DNA of 46,107 nt from NCBI RefSeq assembly GCF_003857055.1, contig NZ_QGSZ01000147.1:1-46107 (forward strand), in the 5' to 3' direction. The DNA comes from Micromonospora inaquosa. GTDB lineage: Bacteria > Actinomycetota > Actinomycetes > Mycobacteriales > Micromonosporaceae. Under the pieces are notes generated by a model. It did not search any database and was not told the origin of the DNA. It saw nothing but the letters and a program-made list of their open reading frames with translations. Both the position numbers and the translations under genes were made by a program. Below, in pieces: positions 17,203-26,103 of the stretch; position 1 is the stretch's first letter; every line of letters begins with the position of its first letter.

Positions 17203-18041
17203 CGTTGGTGGCCCGGGTCGCGCCAGGACGCGGTGCTGGTGCCGGTCAGCCGGCGGACCAGGTTCGCCGTCGAGGCCCACCAGGTCCGTGACACCGCCGA
17301 GGCGGGTCGGCTCTCGTACTCGCGGACCAGACGACGGTGCAGCATCAACGTGCCGTTGGTCTGCTCCACCACCCACCGGCGTGCGATCGGCACGAACCCG
17401 GCCGTGGTGTCGGACCGTTTGACTTGCTCGACGTCGATACCGTTTACCGCGCCGTGGATCTGCACGTCGTCTTTGAACCCGGCGTCGACCCACGCCTTGG
17501 TCACCGTCGGGGTGTGCGCCACGACGTTGTCCAGCAGTCGCACGCCGATTGCGTTGTCGGTGACCGACGCCGCGGTGACCACCACCGCGATGATCAATCC
17601 CAGGGCATCCACGGCCAGGCCCCGCTTACGCCCCGGCACCTTCTTCGCGGCGTCCTTGCCGGTCGTCGCGGCCGGCACGTGGTTGGCCGCCCGGATCGAC
17701 TGGGTGTCCAACACCACCGCCGTCGGATCCTCTCGGCGGCCGGCCTTCTCCCGCGCCTGACAGCGCAGCAGATCATGAATCACCTGGTCGGTGCCGTCAT
17801 CACGCCACAGGGCGAAGTAGTAGTACGTCGCGGACTTCGGCGGCAGATCGTGCGGTAGGTACGCCCACTGGCAACCGGTCCGGTTCTGATAGAAGATCGA
17901 ATTCACGATCTCCCGCAACTCGTAGCGACCCTGATGCCCGGAGACCGACGGGTGCCGGTCTTTCCACGCCTGCAGGAACGGTCCGACCACCGCCCACTGC
18001 TCATCGGTCAAGTCACTCGGATACGCCGCACGCTCACCCAT
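17199..18041 (-). CDS. IS5-family DDE transposase
   Basis: A 280-residue transposase starting MGERAAYPSDLTDEQWAVV, the standard N-terminus of IS5-type enzymes with the DUF4096 helical domain (YELREIVNSIFYQNRTGCQW). The DDE core shows VVLDTQSIRAA (first Asp), AWVDAGFKDD (second Asp) and RRWVVEQTNG (Glu), followed by RRLVREYE, the usual helix after the Glu. A TTG at 18062 could extend it by seven residues. All catalytic motifs are present and the frame is intact, so it is probably active. Confidence 0.88.
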   Translation of the reverse strand: MGERAAYPSDLTDEQWAVVGPFLQAWKDRHPSVSGHQGRYELREIVNSIFYQNRTGCQWAYLPHDLPPKSATYYYFALWRDDGTDQVIHDLLRCQAREKAGRREDPTAVVLDTQSIRAANHVPAATTGKDAAKKVPGRKRGLAVDALGLIIAVVVTAASVTDNAIGVRLLDNVVAHTPTVTKAWVDAGFKDDVQIHGAVNGIDVEQVKRSDTTAGFVPIARRWVVEQTNGTLMLHRRLVREYESRPASAVSRTWWASTANLVRRLTGTSTASWRDPGHQR

Positions 18042-18125
18042 GATCAGCCCAACGCGGCCCAAGCCTCACCGGTTACGACCACCGCTCACATTCACATACC
18101 GAGCCAAGCCCACAAAGGACAGAGG

Positions 18126-18141
18126 CTACCGAACCACCCTC
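18126..18141. repeat. IS5-element terminal inverted repeat, right
   Basis: CTACCGAACCACCCTC, perfect complement of 16719-16734. Followed by TGA (18142-18144), the likely target duplication. Confidence 0.8.
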
Positions 18142-18166
18142 TGAAGCAACAGTGACGCCGACCAAC

Positions 18167-18487
18167 CTACTCGCCTACGTGGCCGTGGGCAGCTTCCTGC
18201 TTGTCGTAGACGCCTTTCTCGGCGATCGGGTCCGAGTCCATGGCGGAGGGATCCTGCTCACGGCCTGAGTGGCGCTGCGAAACAAGCCTCCGCGGGTCGA
18301 GCTTCTTGAGATCGACGCCAGCCGCCATGGCAGCTGCGCTGCTTACGGCAACGCCGATCGCGAAGCCGATCGCCAGGCCCTTGTGCAGGCCGATCTTCTC
18401 ACCGATGGCTCGGCCGATGTCTTCGCCGAGGGCTAGGCCCTCTCCCACCCCCGTGTGGTGCCCGGCGCCCCACGCCGCATTACCCAT
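18167..18487 (-). CDS. Small Gly/Ala-rich hydrophobic protein
   Basis: From ATG 18487 (GGGAGGGGA 8 nt upstream) the product has 106 residues. It has glycine-zipper-like repeats (GEGLALGEDIGRAIGEKIGL), then a hydrophobic stretch (GLAIGFAIGVAVSSAAAMAAG) and a charged tail. Glycine-zipper patterns suggest membrane insertion or oligomerisation. No family is recognised. It lies 26 bp outside the right end of the IS5 element. An upstream ATG at 18550 is possible but lacks a ribosome binding site. Confidence 0.5.
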   Translation of the reverse strand: MGNAAWGAGHHTGVGEGLALGEDIGRAIGEKIGLHKGLAIGFAIGVAVSSAAAMAAGVDLKKLDPRRLVSQRHSGREQDPSAMDSDPIAEKGVYDKQEAAHGHVGE

Positions 18488-18769
18488 GCCAGTCCCCTCC
18501 CAGATGCCGGTAAACGAGGAAAGCTTAGCTGCGGACCGCCAACTGCTCATCAGTCCTCGACGGGCCAGTTGGTTGCCGGCTCCGCATCAGTGCAAACAAC
18601 AATTTTTCAACGCGCGCTCATCGGTCGTAAACGGATGCCGCGTGGAGTTGTCCACTGAACGCCCGTCACGCAACGTCATCGACCGGGCATCCCGGTCAGT
18701 CGCACAACCGTTAAGGCATCCGACCATCAAGAGTCGCCTGCCCCGGTGCAGCCTTGCACGTCAAGCCGT

Positions 18770-18935
18770 ACCTGTCTCTGCACGGGATCCGGTACGCCGA
18801 CAGCAGCCTGATACCGCTGAGCAGCAACGAAATCCGTCGCCTGTTCGCTTACCTCGTTTCGACCATCCCTCGCAGAGGGCCACAACCTGCACTGGTCTCA
18901 CTTCCGCAGTGTTAGCCCACCTGCGGGCTCTCGAG
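18770..18935 (+). pseudogene. Transposase C-terminal remnant
   Basis: A plus frame reads PLSSNEIRRLFAYLVSTIP, then in the next frame HNLHWSHFRS. Many actinobacterial transposases end with a block of the form PLTxNEIRRLFxxLV followed by WSxWRRRHQ, so this is probably the decayed, frameshifted end of one. No other part of the element is visible. The remaining sequence between 18488 and 19009 shows nothing else. Confidence 0.4.
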
Positions 18936-19009
18936 TAGCAAGTGCGACTCTTTCGTCGTTTGTCGCGCGGGCGTGGCGCCTGTTGACATCACTCGCTGTG
19001 GCTCGCCCG

Positions 19010-20527
19010 TTAGGCGGGGCCGGGCTGGCGGCGGGTCCGTCGCCTGGCGATCCCCGGTCGGCGAGGGTAGTCCGGCGGAAGGTATCGGTAGACCGATCGC
19101 AGTGACTTGCCGATCCTCTCGGCGAGCAGTTCAGGGTCCAGGTTTGGCTCCTTGTGCAGCCAGTAGGCCACTGCCTGCGCGGTTCCCCGGGGCACTTCCG
19201 ACTCTTCGTCGTCGCTGGCGTCGTCGACGGCAGCACCCTGATCGCCGCGGTCCGCCTCCTCGTCGGCGTTCGCTCCGAGGACGTCCTTGTCGTCCATGGT
19301 CCTGTCTGCCGGGCCCGCGACGCCCGGATCGTCCTGGGATAGAGCTTCAAGCGGGCCAGCATCGCGGCTCTCGGCGATCTGCTGGTGGCTCCTCGGCGCC
19401 GGCGCAAGGTTCTCCGCTGGCTCTGGTTTCGGCTCCTGCCGGTTATCGCGAGGCGTGTCCGCCACCGACGCGTTGGTCGCTCGCGGCGGGGAGGGGGCGG
19501 GCTCAGGTGCCGGTGGTGCGTCGGCGAGGCGCTCTCGCCTGAACCAGTGACGGCGGTGACGGAATCTATGAGCCGTCATGATCCGCTCCGGCGCGAGGTC
19601 AGCGGCCAGGAGCGTAGTCAGCCCGTTGTAGTCGGCGGTGGCCGCGAGGCGTGCGGCGATCTCGTCCAGGTCGTACACGTGCACGGCGATGTCGGCGGTG
19701 GTGGGGTCTACGGCGGTTCTGATCTTGCGATGGAGGACCTTGGCGATCGCGGTGTCGCGGCGTCGGCGGGCGATCGCGGTGCGGGCCACGGCGAGGGACT
19801 CGTACAGGTCGAGGCCGTCGGCTTTGGCGATGGACCGCGCCCGGGAGGTGACGATGGGGTGGCAGATCCAGTGCCCGAACGCCTCGTAGGCGGGGGGTGT
19901 GGGTGGCAGGCCCCCGGTGACGCGTAGTCGGTCGCGGCGCTGGTTGCCGGCGTGCATCAGCCAGACGAGGTATCCGAGGGCCGACATGCCCGCGTAGAAG
20001 CCGCCAGCTAGGTGGTCGGGGTGAGCGGCCCAGTTGAAGGTGACGGCTCCGGCGGCGATCGCTGCGGACAGCAGGCGTGATCCGATCGCCCGCTCACCGA
20101 GCCGGCGTCGTACGTCGGCGTTGGTCATCACGACCACGCCGCCCAGTTCGAGCGCCGCGACGGCCGGGACCGCGACGGCCACCGGGACGCCGAGTGTTTG
20201 GACGGCGCCGGTGACTTGTCCAACGAGGGCGACCAGCAGCACCAGGACGTAGAACACCTGGCGTATCCAGGCGGCCTGCCGGACTGCTGTGGCCAGGTCG
20301 GCGTCCACCGCGTCGAGGGTCGTCGGGGACGAAGTTTGCCGGTGCGTCGACCCGCCTTGAGGGCTGCTGGCGGGCTCAGGGTGGCCGATGAGTACGGCTG
20401 CTCGCAGGGGCCGATCGGTGCCGTTGCGGTCCCAGCCTGTCGCCTGCGGGCCGTCGCCGCCGCTGTTGGGCTGATCGTGGAGGCTGCTACGACGTGTGTC
20501 GGGTGCCGTCGAAGGGTCCGGCGTCAT
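19010..20527 (-). CDS. DUF2637-like membrane protein with C-terminal HTH
   Basis: A 505-residue protein from ATG 20527, overlapping the stop of the SARP gene upstream (ATGA). After a 85-residue disordered head come four membrane helices at about 88-195 (FYVLVLLVALVGQVTGAV, then GVPVAVAVPAVAALELGG and two more), matching the DUF2637 fold common on actinobacterial plasmids. The middle is a cytosolic helical region; the C-terminal 45 residues (DPELLAERIGKSLRSVYRYL) form a helix-turn-helix. DUF2637 proteins have been linked with plasmid transfer and replication regions, but a precise role is not known. The longer open frame up to 21310 is a shadow of the SARP gene. Confidence 0.65.
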   Translation of the reverse strand: MTPDPSTAPDTRRSSLHDQPNSGGDGPQATGWDRNGTDRPLRAAVLIGHPEPASSPQGGSTHRQTSSPTTLDAVDADLATAVRQAAWIRQVFYVLVLLVALVGQVTGAVQTLGVPVAVAVPAVAALELGGVVVMTNADVRRRLGERAIGSRLLSAAIAAGAVTFNWAAHPDHLAGGFYAGMSALGYLVWLMHAGNQRRDRLRVTGGLPPTPPAYEAFGHWICHPIVTSRARSIAKADGLDLYESLAVARTAIARRRRDTAIAKVLHRKIRTAVDPTTADIAVHVYDLDEIAARLAATADYNGLTTLLAADLAPERIMTAHRFRHRRHWFRRERLADAPPAPEPAPSPPRATNASVADTPRDNRQEPKPEPAENLAPAPRSHQQIAESRDAGPLEALSQDDPGVAGPADRTMDDKDVLGANADEEADRGDQGAAVDDASDDEESEVPRGTAQAVAYWLHKEPNLDPELLAERIGKSLRSVYRYLPPDYPRRPGIARRRTRRQPGPA

Positions 20528-23500
20528 GGGTGAAGTCCGTTGTAGTGAGAGTCGGTCTTCCCGGTGGGCTTCTGCCGGCGCAGGTCGTCGATGAGTTGGT
20601 CGGCGAGTCTGAGGGTGTCCTCGCTGGGTTCGGCGTCGATCTCGTCGAGGCGCAGGGTGAGGGCTCGGCGTAGGGAGCGGATCTGCTCGAGGTGTCCGAG
20701 TGCGGCGTGGGCGCGCATCGCTTGCTGGTAGGTGGCTTCGGCGTACGGGTCGTGGCGCATGGCGGCTTCGAGGAGGGCTAGGGCTTGTGTCGGGTCGGGG
20801 GTAGCGGCGGCGAGGGCGAGGTGGGCGTCGAGGGCTTGGCGGCGGATGCCCTCGCGGTATGCCTCGATCCATTCGTAGTCGAAGCCGTCGGCGAGTGTGC
20901 CGTCGTAGGCGTTGACGGCGCGCTGGAGTGCGGCGGTGCGGTCGGTGTCGGTGGTGGCGAGGGCGGCGTCGCGCAGTGCGGTGCGCATGCGCCACAGGTC
21001 GGTGTCGAGGGCGTCGCGGTTGAGGGCGTAGCGGCGGGACGGGTGAGTGAGGTAGGTGGCGGGTCCTCCGGTGAGGAGGAGGGTTTTGCGTAGTGCGGAT
21101 ACGTAGGTGTGCAGGCGGTGTGGTGCCTTCGAGGCGGGGGCGTCGGGCAGCAGGTCGTCGAGGATGTTGTCCTGTGCTGCCTCGCCGTCTTGAACGATGA
21201 GGTAGACCAGCAGTTCGAGGGCTTTCGCGCGCAGCGGCGTGGTCGTGTCCATGTCCACGATGCGGGCCCCGCCGAGCACTCGAACGTCGACGCGTCCGCC
21301 GGTGGTGCAAGGCCGGTCGTCGCCCGCCGGATGCAGTTCATCTCCGGCGGGATCGCGGCGCTCGTGCAGGTGTGCAGCGGCGGAATGCTCCGGTGTGGGG
21401 TTCGGCTCAGGCGCGGCGCCGACCAGCCTGTCGGGGCCGCCCATGTCAGTGTGTTTGGGCAAGTCGGTGATGACCGCGCTGGCTGCGGCCGGCCGTGGTC
21501 CCTGACCTATGACAGGGCGCGGCGGTGAGGTCGATGCCGGTGCGCACGGCTCGCTGCGCTGCACTTCGGCGAGAAGGTCGGCTCTCTGGGACGGGGTAAG
21601 GACGTTGAGGCGACCGGCGTTGGCGGGGCGCGGGTCGGGCTGCGGGGCAGCCTCGTTGTCGCTCGGGGGTGTCGAACTGCTGTTTTCGTCGAGGTGCCTG
21701 CCGATTGCGGGTAGTGGTATGCGCTGCGCGGATGCCGGCGGTTGAGGCTCGCCGGTATGGGACTCGGCGAGGAGCCGTAGCAGTTCGGTGGTCTCGCTGC
21801 GGTTGATGACGCTCAGGCGGCCGACGGCGGAAGGACAGCTGTGCTGTTTCGCGTCGTGCTTAATGATGCTGGTGGAGCCGTCTTCGGCGACGAGGATGGT
21901 GTCGCCATCGGGCCAGGCGCCGAGCAGGACGCCGTGGATGTCGAGTCGGTGTCCTTGCGTGAGCAGTGCGGCGATGCGGGTGCGCTCATGAGCAGCGGTG
22001 GGGGCGGCGATCAGCACGGTCGGCGGTACGGGCTCGGCGATCGGGTCTCGGTCCCGCAGGTCGGCGATCGTGTCGACCTCGTAGTCGCGGCACATGCGTG
22101 CGCGGTGCAGCGTCTGCTCCTCGATCAGCGTCAGGGCGTCGCTGAGTCCGCTGGTGATGGTCATCCGCGGGGTGTCCGCCAGTGTGGTTGTGGTGGTGTC
22201 TAACAGCGTGGCGAGGGTGTCGGAGGCGATGACAACGTGGTGGCGGCTATCGGGGTCATCTGGTCCGCCGGCGGCGAGGGCGGACACCAGCACGCCTCGG
22301 GCCGCTGCCTCGGCTCCGGGCCCGATCAGACCGAGTCCCGCAGACGGACACACCTCGATCAGCGGGCGGGTCGGCGCGGGTATAGGCGGCTGCGACTCGT
22401 GCGCCGTGAGCTTGGAGGTGTCGTCGTCGGCCGCGTCTGCCGGGCCCGAGTCAGTGTCCACGACGGGTTCGTCGAGCGGAGGGTCGAGGTCGGGGCGAGG
22501 GTCAGGAATCGTCTTCGTGCTCGGTGTCAGGGCCCGTAGGCCGCGACGGATCCGGGTGACCACCGCCGGCATCGGTTCGACGCTCGGGTCGTCGAGGTGT
22601 GGGCGCGCGGTGGGTTGTCGGGGGGTGTAGCGGCGGCGGCGGTGTGCCCAAACGAGGGCGACCACGGCGAGGACTGCGGTGGCGAGTCCCATGTCGAGCC
22701 AGCTACCCGTGCCGAGCGACACACCGGGCTGAGGTCGCGGCGTTGGGGCGGTTCGGTCGTCGGCGGTGCGAGTGGTGGGCGTGGCAGCCGGTCCCGACGC
22801 CGAAGCATGGTCGGTTGGCGCAGATGTGGGCGCTGGCGCGGACTCCACGACGCCGTCGTCGGTGCCCGTTCCGGTCGGGCTGCTGGACGATCCTGAGGGA
22901 GCTGATGTCGTCGGCGTTGGGGCAGGCGCCGGTTGGGGCGAGGGGCGTGGTGCTTCGACCGTGGGAGGTAGTCGCAGTGTCCAGCCCGGGTAGATGAGGT
23001 CAGGGTCGCGAAGTGTCCCACCGGTGTGGGGGAAGCGAGTGCCACGGTTGGCGATGAAGATTTCGGGCCAGCGATCCGCGTCGCCGAGACGGTCCTGGGC
23101 GATGCGGGACAGCGTGTCGCCGCGCCGCACCGTGTAGGTGTGCTTGGCCTGGTCCCTGCCGTTGGCTGGTGAGGTGGTCTGGTCGTCGGCTTGGGCACGC
23201 GCGGTGGCTGCTGGGCCCTGCGGTGCATGGGTCGTCTCCGCGGCGGCGGTGGTGGTGGTCGCGCTGGCGTGGGCGGGTGTCGCGGTGGCCGCCGTGCTGA
23301 CGGCGGTCGCTCCCAGGACAGCCGCCGTGATGCCCTGCAGCGGCCCGGGCATGTGCAGCCGTGGCAGTCGCCGTGACATCCGGGCGGCCTGGGCGTACAG
23401 GCGGGTCGTGATGGCGGCGGCCAGCAGTCCCCACAGCAGCCACGCCGCGAGGTAGGCGATGCCGGCGAGGAAGCCGCCGCTGAGGGGCTCCTCGACCCAG

Positions 23501-23631
23501 CCGCGGAGCAGGGGCGTCCACGAACCCTGCGGGCGTGGCCACCTGCCGACGCGGACGAGTGTGACCGGGACAGCGACGACCAGCAGCGTGGCCGCCGACG
23601 TGTGAGCGGCCGAAGCGACCCTGGACGTCAT
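20524..23631 (-). CDS. Membrane-tethered SARP/BTAD regulator with LysM domain
   Basis: A 1035-residue protein starting MTSRVASAAH behind AAGGGAGGGG. Segments: two N-terminal TM helices (about 12-28 and 53-78), a third at about 100-120; an exported LysM domain at 165-221 (YTVRRGDTLSRIAQDRLG, then DLIYPGWTLRLP); a Pro/Thr-rich linker; a TM helix near 328-347 followed by AHRRRRYTP; a cytosolic region; and a C-terminal SARP unit from about 780 (OmpR-like winged helix RVDVRVLGGARIV, then a BTAD with TPR-like helices). LysM binds peptidoglycan, so the protein could link wall state to transcription. Such fusions recur in actinobacteria, but their targets are unknown. It follows the 10-bp repeats at 23768-23832. 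Confidence 0.8.
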   Translation of the reverse strand: MTSRVASAAHTSAATLLVVAVPVTLVRVGRWPRPQGSWTPLLRGWVEEPLSGGFLAGIAYLAAWLLWGLLAAAITTRLYAQAARMSRRLPRLHMPGPLQGITAAVLGATAVSTAATATPAHASATTTTAAAETTHAPQGPAATARAQADDQTTSPANGRDQAKHTYTVRRGDTLSRIAQDRLGDADRWPEIFIANRGTRFPHTGGTLRDPDLIYPGWTLRLPPTVEAPRPSPQPAPAPTPTTSAPSGSSSSPTGTGTDDGVVESAPAPTSAPTDHASASGPAATPTTRTADDRTAPTPRPQPGVSLGTGSWLDMGLATAVLAVVALVWAHRRRRYTPRQPTARPHLDDPSVEPMPAVVTRIRRGLRALTPSTKTIPDPRPDLDPPLDEPVVDTDSGPADAADDDTSKLTAHESQPPIPAPTRPLIEVCPSAGLGLIGPGAEAAARGVLVSALAAGGPDDPDSRHHVVIASDTLATLLDTTTTTLADTPRMTITSGLSDALTLIEEQTLHRARMCRDYEVDTIADLRDRDPIAEPVPPTVLIAAPTAAHERTRIAALLTQGHRLDIHGVLLGAWPDGDTILVAEDGSTSIIKHDAKQHSCPSAVGRLSVINRSETTELLRLLAESHTGEPQPPASAQRIPLPAIGRHLDENSSSTPPSDNEAAPQPDPRPANAGRLNVLTPSQRADLLAEVQRSEPCAPASTSPPRPVIGQGPRPAAASAVITDLPKHTDMGGPDRLVGAAPEPNPTPEHSAAAHLHERRDPAGDELHPAGDDRPCTTGGRVDVRVLGGARIVDMDTTTPLRAKALELLVYLIVQDGEAAQDNILDDLLPDAPASKAPHRLHTYVSALRKTLLLTGGPATYLTHPSRRYALNRDALDTDLWRMRTALRDAALATTDTDRTAALQRAVNAYDGTLADGFDYEWIEAYREGIRRQALDAHLALAAATPDPTQALALLEAAMRHDPYAEATYQQAMRAHAALGHLEQIRSLRRALTLRLDEIDAEPSEDTLRLADQLIDDLRRQKPTGKTDSHYNGLHP

Positions 23632-23767
23632 CGCCCCTCCCTTGCTGCGGTGTGCGGGCCCCGGACGCCGACCGGCACCGAGCTGGCTTGGCGGCGCCGT
23701 GAAACGTTGGCCGCGAATCGACCGTAGGGCGAGCGGCAGAAGACGACGCGGTTCCGCTGGCTGACAG

Positions 23768-23797
23768 GACCTCACACGACCTCACACGACCTCACAA
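23768..23797. repeat. Three tandem 10-bp repeats (GACCTCACAC)
   Basis: GACCTCACAC at 23768-23777 and 23778-23787, then GACCTCACAA at 23788-23797; a looser AGCTCACAG follows at about 23803. One helical turn per unit is the geometry expected for a regulator that binds one face of DNA, as SARP-type winged helices do on direct repeats. It lies 137 bp upstream of a SARP gene. Confidence 0.7.
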
Positions 23798-23812
23798 CCC
23801 CAGCTCACAGGC

Positions 23813-23832
23813 AGTCGAGGGGAGTCGAGGCG
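23813..23832. repeat. Two tandem 10-bp repeats containing TCGAGG
   Basis: AGTCGAGGGG (23813-23822) and AGTCGAGGCG (23823-23832). TCGAG direct repeats are the classical sites of the SARP family (ActII-ORF4 type, usually with an 11-bp or 22-bp period; here 10 bp). They sit next to the GACCTCACAC cluster. Confidence 0.55.
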
Positions 23833-24005
23833 GTGCGACCGGCGGCCTCTGCTGAGGCCAAGACGCGCCTATTAGCAGGACGAGCTGGCTGCCTTGGACC
23901 GAGCACGGGGGCAGCCGAAAGCGGAAACGGAGTCGAAAGCGCACGGCGGTAGCCCAGTTCGGGCTTTCCCGAGCCGAGTTACCCGTGCGCTCGGAGCGGG
24001 CGGCG

Positions 24006-26102
24006 TTACCGGGTGGGGATGACGGGATGGTCCCTGAGCGTGGCTGTCGTGAGAGCCGTCTCGGTGGGGAGGTCGCCCGCTGCGGCGAGACGACGGGCGT
24101 AATCCTTCCGCAGGTGGTCGGCCGCGTCGTGGTCGCCGAGGGTGATGAGTGCGCTGACTGCGCGGGTGTGCAGGTCGGCGTTGTATGGGTCGATGCGGAT
24201 GCCGGCCTGCAGCCATGCCAGGGCTTCACGGGCGTCAGGGCTGGCGCTGGCGAGAGCCGCGTGTGCGTCGATGACGTGCCGGCGGGTCGTCTCGCGGATC
24301 GGGTCGAGCCAGGGCCAGGTCCGTCGGGCGGCGAGGTCGCCGGGGTAGGCGTCGATGACGGCCTTCCAGGTCGTCGCGTCGGTGGCGACGGCGGTGGTGG
24401 CGTCGCGGACCGCGTGGTGGAAGCGCCACAGGTCGACGGTGACGCCGCTGGGGTCGAGGCGGTACCGGTCGTCGCTGTGCTCGATGAGGGTCACCCCTGC
24501 CGTGGACCGGATGGTGGCCCGGAGGTCGCTGAGGGTGGTGTAGAGGCGGCCGGTAAGCGAGCGGCGGGGCAGGCCCGGCCAGATAGCGTCGGTCAGCTGT
24601 CGGGTGTCGGCTCCGTCGGGGTGGGCGGCGAGGAACACGAGGACCTGGAGCGCAGCGGTACGCCGGATCTCCACCGGGTGGCCGTCCAGCAGCAGTGTCG
24701 GTTCGCCCAGCACGCGAAGCTGAAGGCGTCGTGTGTCGTTGCCGGAGCGGACGAGGTGGTCCTGGGCGGCGGCGTCCCACTGCGGGGACCGGCCTGCCAG
24801 GGAGGGGTGGCGCGACCGGCCGGAGGTGCCAGGCTGTGGCGGTGCCGGGTCGGGGTGGGCGATGACGGTGAGCAGGTCGGTGGCCGTGACCGGGGTAAGG
24901 ACGCACATCCGTGGCCCGGCGGGCCCGCTGCCGTCCTGGTGGTGGGTGCGCCCGGACGGGTTGACCTGCCATGTCTGGCCTGCCGGGAACCGTCCAAGCA
25001 CGGCCACCGCGGCGGAGGTAATGGCCAGAGTCGCCAGGGTCTCGGCGTTGTCCGTAGCGGACGCCGCATCGACGATGAGAGTTGGTCCGGGTGAGCCGGA
25101 GCCGTCCTGGGTGTCTCGTTGTGCCTGGTCTCCGCCGAGGCCACGACCAGGGTGGTCTCTGGAGAAGAACCCCGTTGCCTGCCCGAGGTTGTCGATGACG
25201 GCCAGCCCTGGCAGGCGCGGACCCAGCGTTTCGGCGGTGGGGCCGAGCAACCCGGCCAGGACGGATCGGGTGACGACCACGGACACTGCCGGGTGATGAC
25301 GCCCAGCTAGGAGGTTGGTGACGAGCAGGCCTCGCGCCGCGTCCTGCGCCCCCAGCCCGGTGAGACCGACCCCAGCTCGGGGGAAAGCTCCGCTAACGGT
25401 TGGCCGGTCGAGCAGCGACGAGCCCGCCGATGCGGCGCCGGGTTCGCTAGGTGGTGGCGTCGGATCGGCGAGGGCGGCTTGCACGGCCGCCACTGTCGGG
25501 GGCATCGGCGCCAGGTCCGTGTCCTCGCGGCTCGGTGGACCGGGCGGGCGGGGCCGGTAGGAGCGGCGGCGGCGTAGCCACACCAGCGCCGCCGCGGCGC
25601 TGACCTGCTCCGCCACGTCGCGCGGCAGCCAGCCACCGGCGACGCTGATCCCTGCGTCGGCCAGGACGTCGCCGTCTGGTGGCGTCAGGTTGCCGGCCTC
25701 ATCCAGGGTTCCTGCCGCTATCGGCTGCGTGGGCGGCGATGGCGGTGCGGTGATCGCGTGGGAGCTGACGCCGAGGACGGCTGCACCGGCGATGCCACCG
25801 GCGGTGGCTTGCAGGGGTGTCGGTAGCGGCATGCGCCGCAGCCACGACACGGTCGCGCTCAGGCGGGTCAGCACCCGAATCGTGACCGTGTAGGCGAGCA
25901 GGAGCCACACCAGCCAGGCCGCGATGGTCAGCGCGGCGGTGAGGGTCTGTTCGGTCAGCGGGTTCTGCACCCACTCGCGGGCCTGCGCGGCGGTCGGCCA
26001 CCCTTGTATGGGTGCTCCGACCAGTGACAGCAGCACGATCGGAGGGCCGGCCAGAAGGGTGAGGACGAACAGCAGCGACATCAGCTGCCGCGGCCACCGC
26101 AT
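24006..26102 (-). CDS. Membrane-tethered SARP/BTAD regulator
   Basis: A 698-residue protein starting MRWPRQLMSLLFVL, one base after the stop of the upstream gene, with GTGGAGG ahead. TM helices at about 8-30, 62-85 and 112-130; a short helix near 185-200 followed by RRRRSYRPRPP; a long cytosolic middle; and a C-terminal SARP unit from about 458 (RRLQLRVLGEPTLLLDG, winged helix, then BTAD helices). The N-terminal block (AAWLVWLLLAYTVTIRV, PTPLQATAGGIAGAAVLG) aligns with that of the LysM-SARP protein (AAWLLWGLLAAAITTRL, PGPLQGITAAVLGA), so the two genes are paralogues. It lacks the LysM domain. The regulatory targets are unknown. Confidence 0.78.
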   Translation of the reverse strand: MRWPRQLMSLLFVLTLLAGPPIVLLSLVGAPIQGWPTAAQAREWVQNPLTEQTLTAALTIAAWLVWLLLAYTVTIRVLTRLSATVSWLRRMPLPTPLQATAGGIAGAAVLGVSSHAITAPPSPPTQPIAAGTLDEAGNLTPPDGDVLADAGISVAGGWLPRDVAEQVSAAAALVWLRRRRSYRPRPPGPPSREDTDLAPMPPTVAAVQAALADPTPPPSEPGAASAGSSLLDRPTVSGAFPRAGVGLTGLGAQDAARGLLVTNLLAGRHHPAVSVVVTRSVLAGLLGPTAETLGPRLPGLAVIDNLGQATGFFSRDHPGRGLGGDQAQRDTQDGSGSPGPTLIVDAASATDNAETLATLAITSAAVAVLGRFPAGQTWQVNPSGRTHHQDGSGPAGPRMCVLTPVTATDLLTVIAHPDPAPPQPGTSGRSRHPSLAGRSPQWDAAAQDHLVRSGNDTRRLQLRVLGEPTLLLDGHPVEIRRTAALQVLVFLAAHPDGADTRQLTDAIWPGLPRRSLTGRLYTTLSDLRATIRSTAGVTLIEHSDDRYRLDPSGVTVDLWRFHHAVRDATTAVATDATTWKAVIDAYPGDLAARRTWPWLDPIRETTRRHVIDAHAALASASPDAREALAWLQAGIRIDPYNADLHTRAVSALITLGDHDAADHLRKDYARRLAAAGDLPTETALTTATLRDHPVIPTR

Positions 26103-26103
26103 G

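Larger units (their letters stand above)
16719..18141 (-). mobile_element. Complete IS5-family insertion sequence with cargo ORF
   Basis: The element is bounded by perfect 16-bp terminal inverted repeats (GAGGGTGGTTCGGTAG at 16719-16734 and its complement at 18126-18141). Direct TGA triplets lie immediately outside (16716-16718 and 18142-18144), matching the 3-bp TNA duplications of the IS1031-type IS5 group. It holds a DDE transposase and an overlapping downstream ORF. The 1423-bp length is somewhat long for IS5-family elements because of the second ORF. The intact ends and frames suggest a recent insertion. Confidence 0.8.
23632..24005 (-). promoter_or_regulatory. Intergenic control region of the LysM-SARP gene
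   Basis: 374 bp without a gene between the two SARP genes. It carries two clusters of 10-bp tandem repeats (23768-23797 and 23813-23832) about 140-200 bp upstream of the start at 23631, placed where an operator would be expected. The upstream SARP gene ends at 24006 with no clear terminator. Confidence 0.45.

Noticed and set aside
20528..21310. Upstream extension of the DUF2637 gene to a 766-codon frame
   Set aside because: The extension is Arg/His/Pro-rich shadow sequence inside the SARP domain of the neighbouring gene; the ATG overlapping the SARP stop is the natural start.
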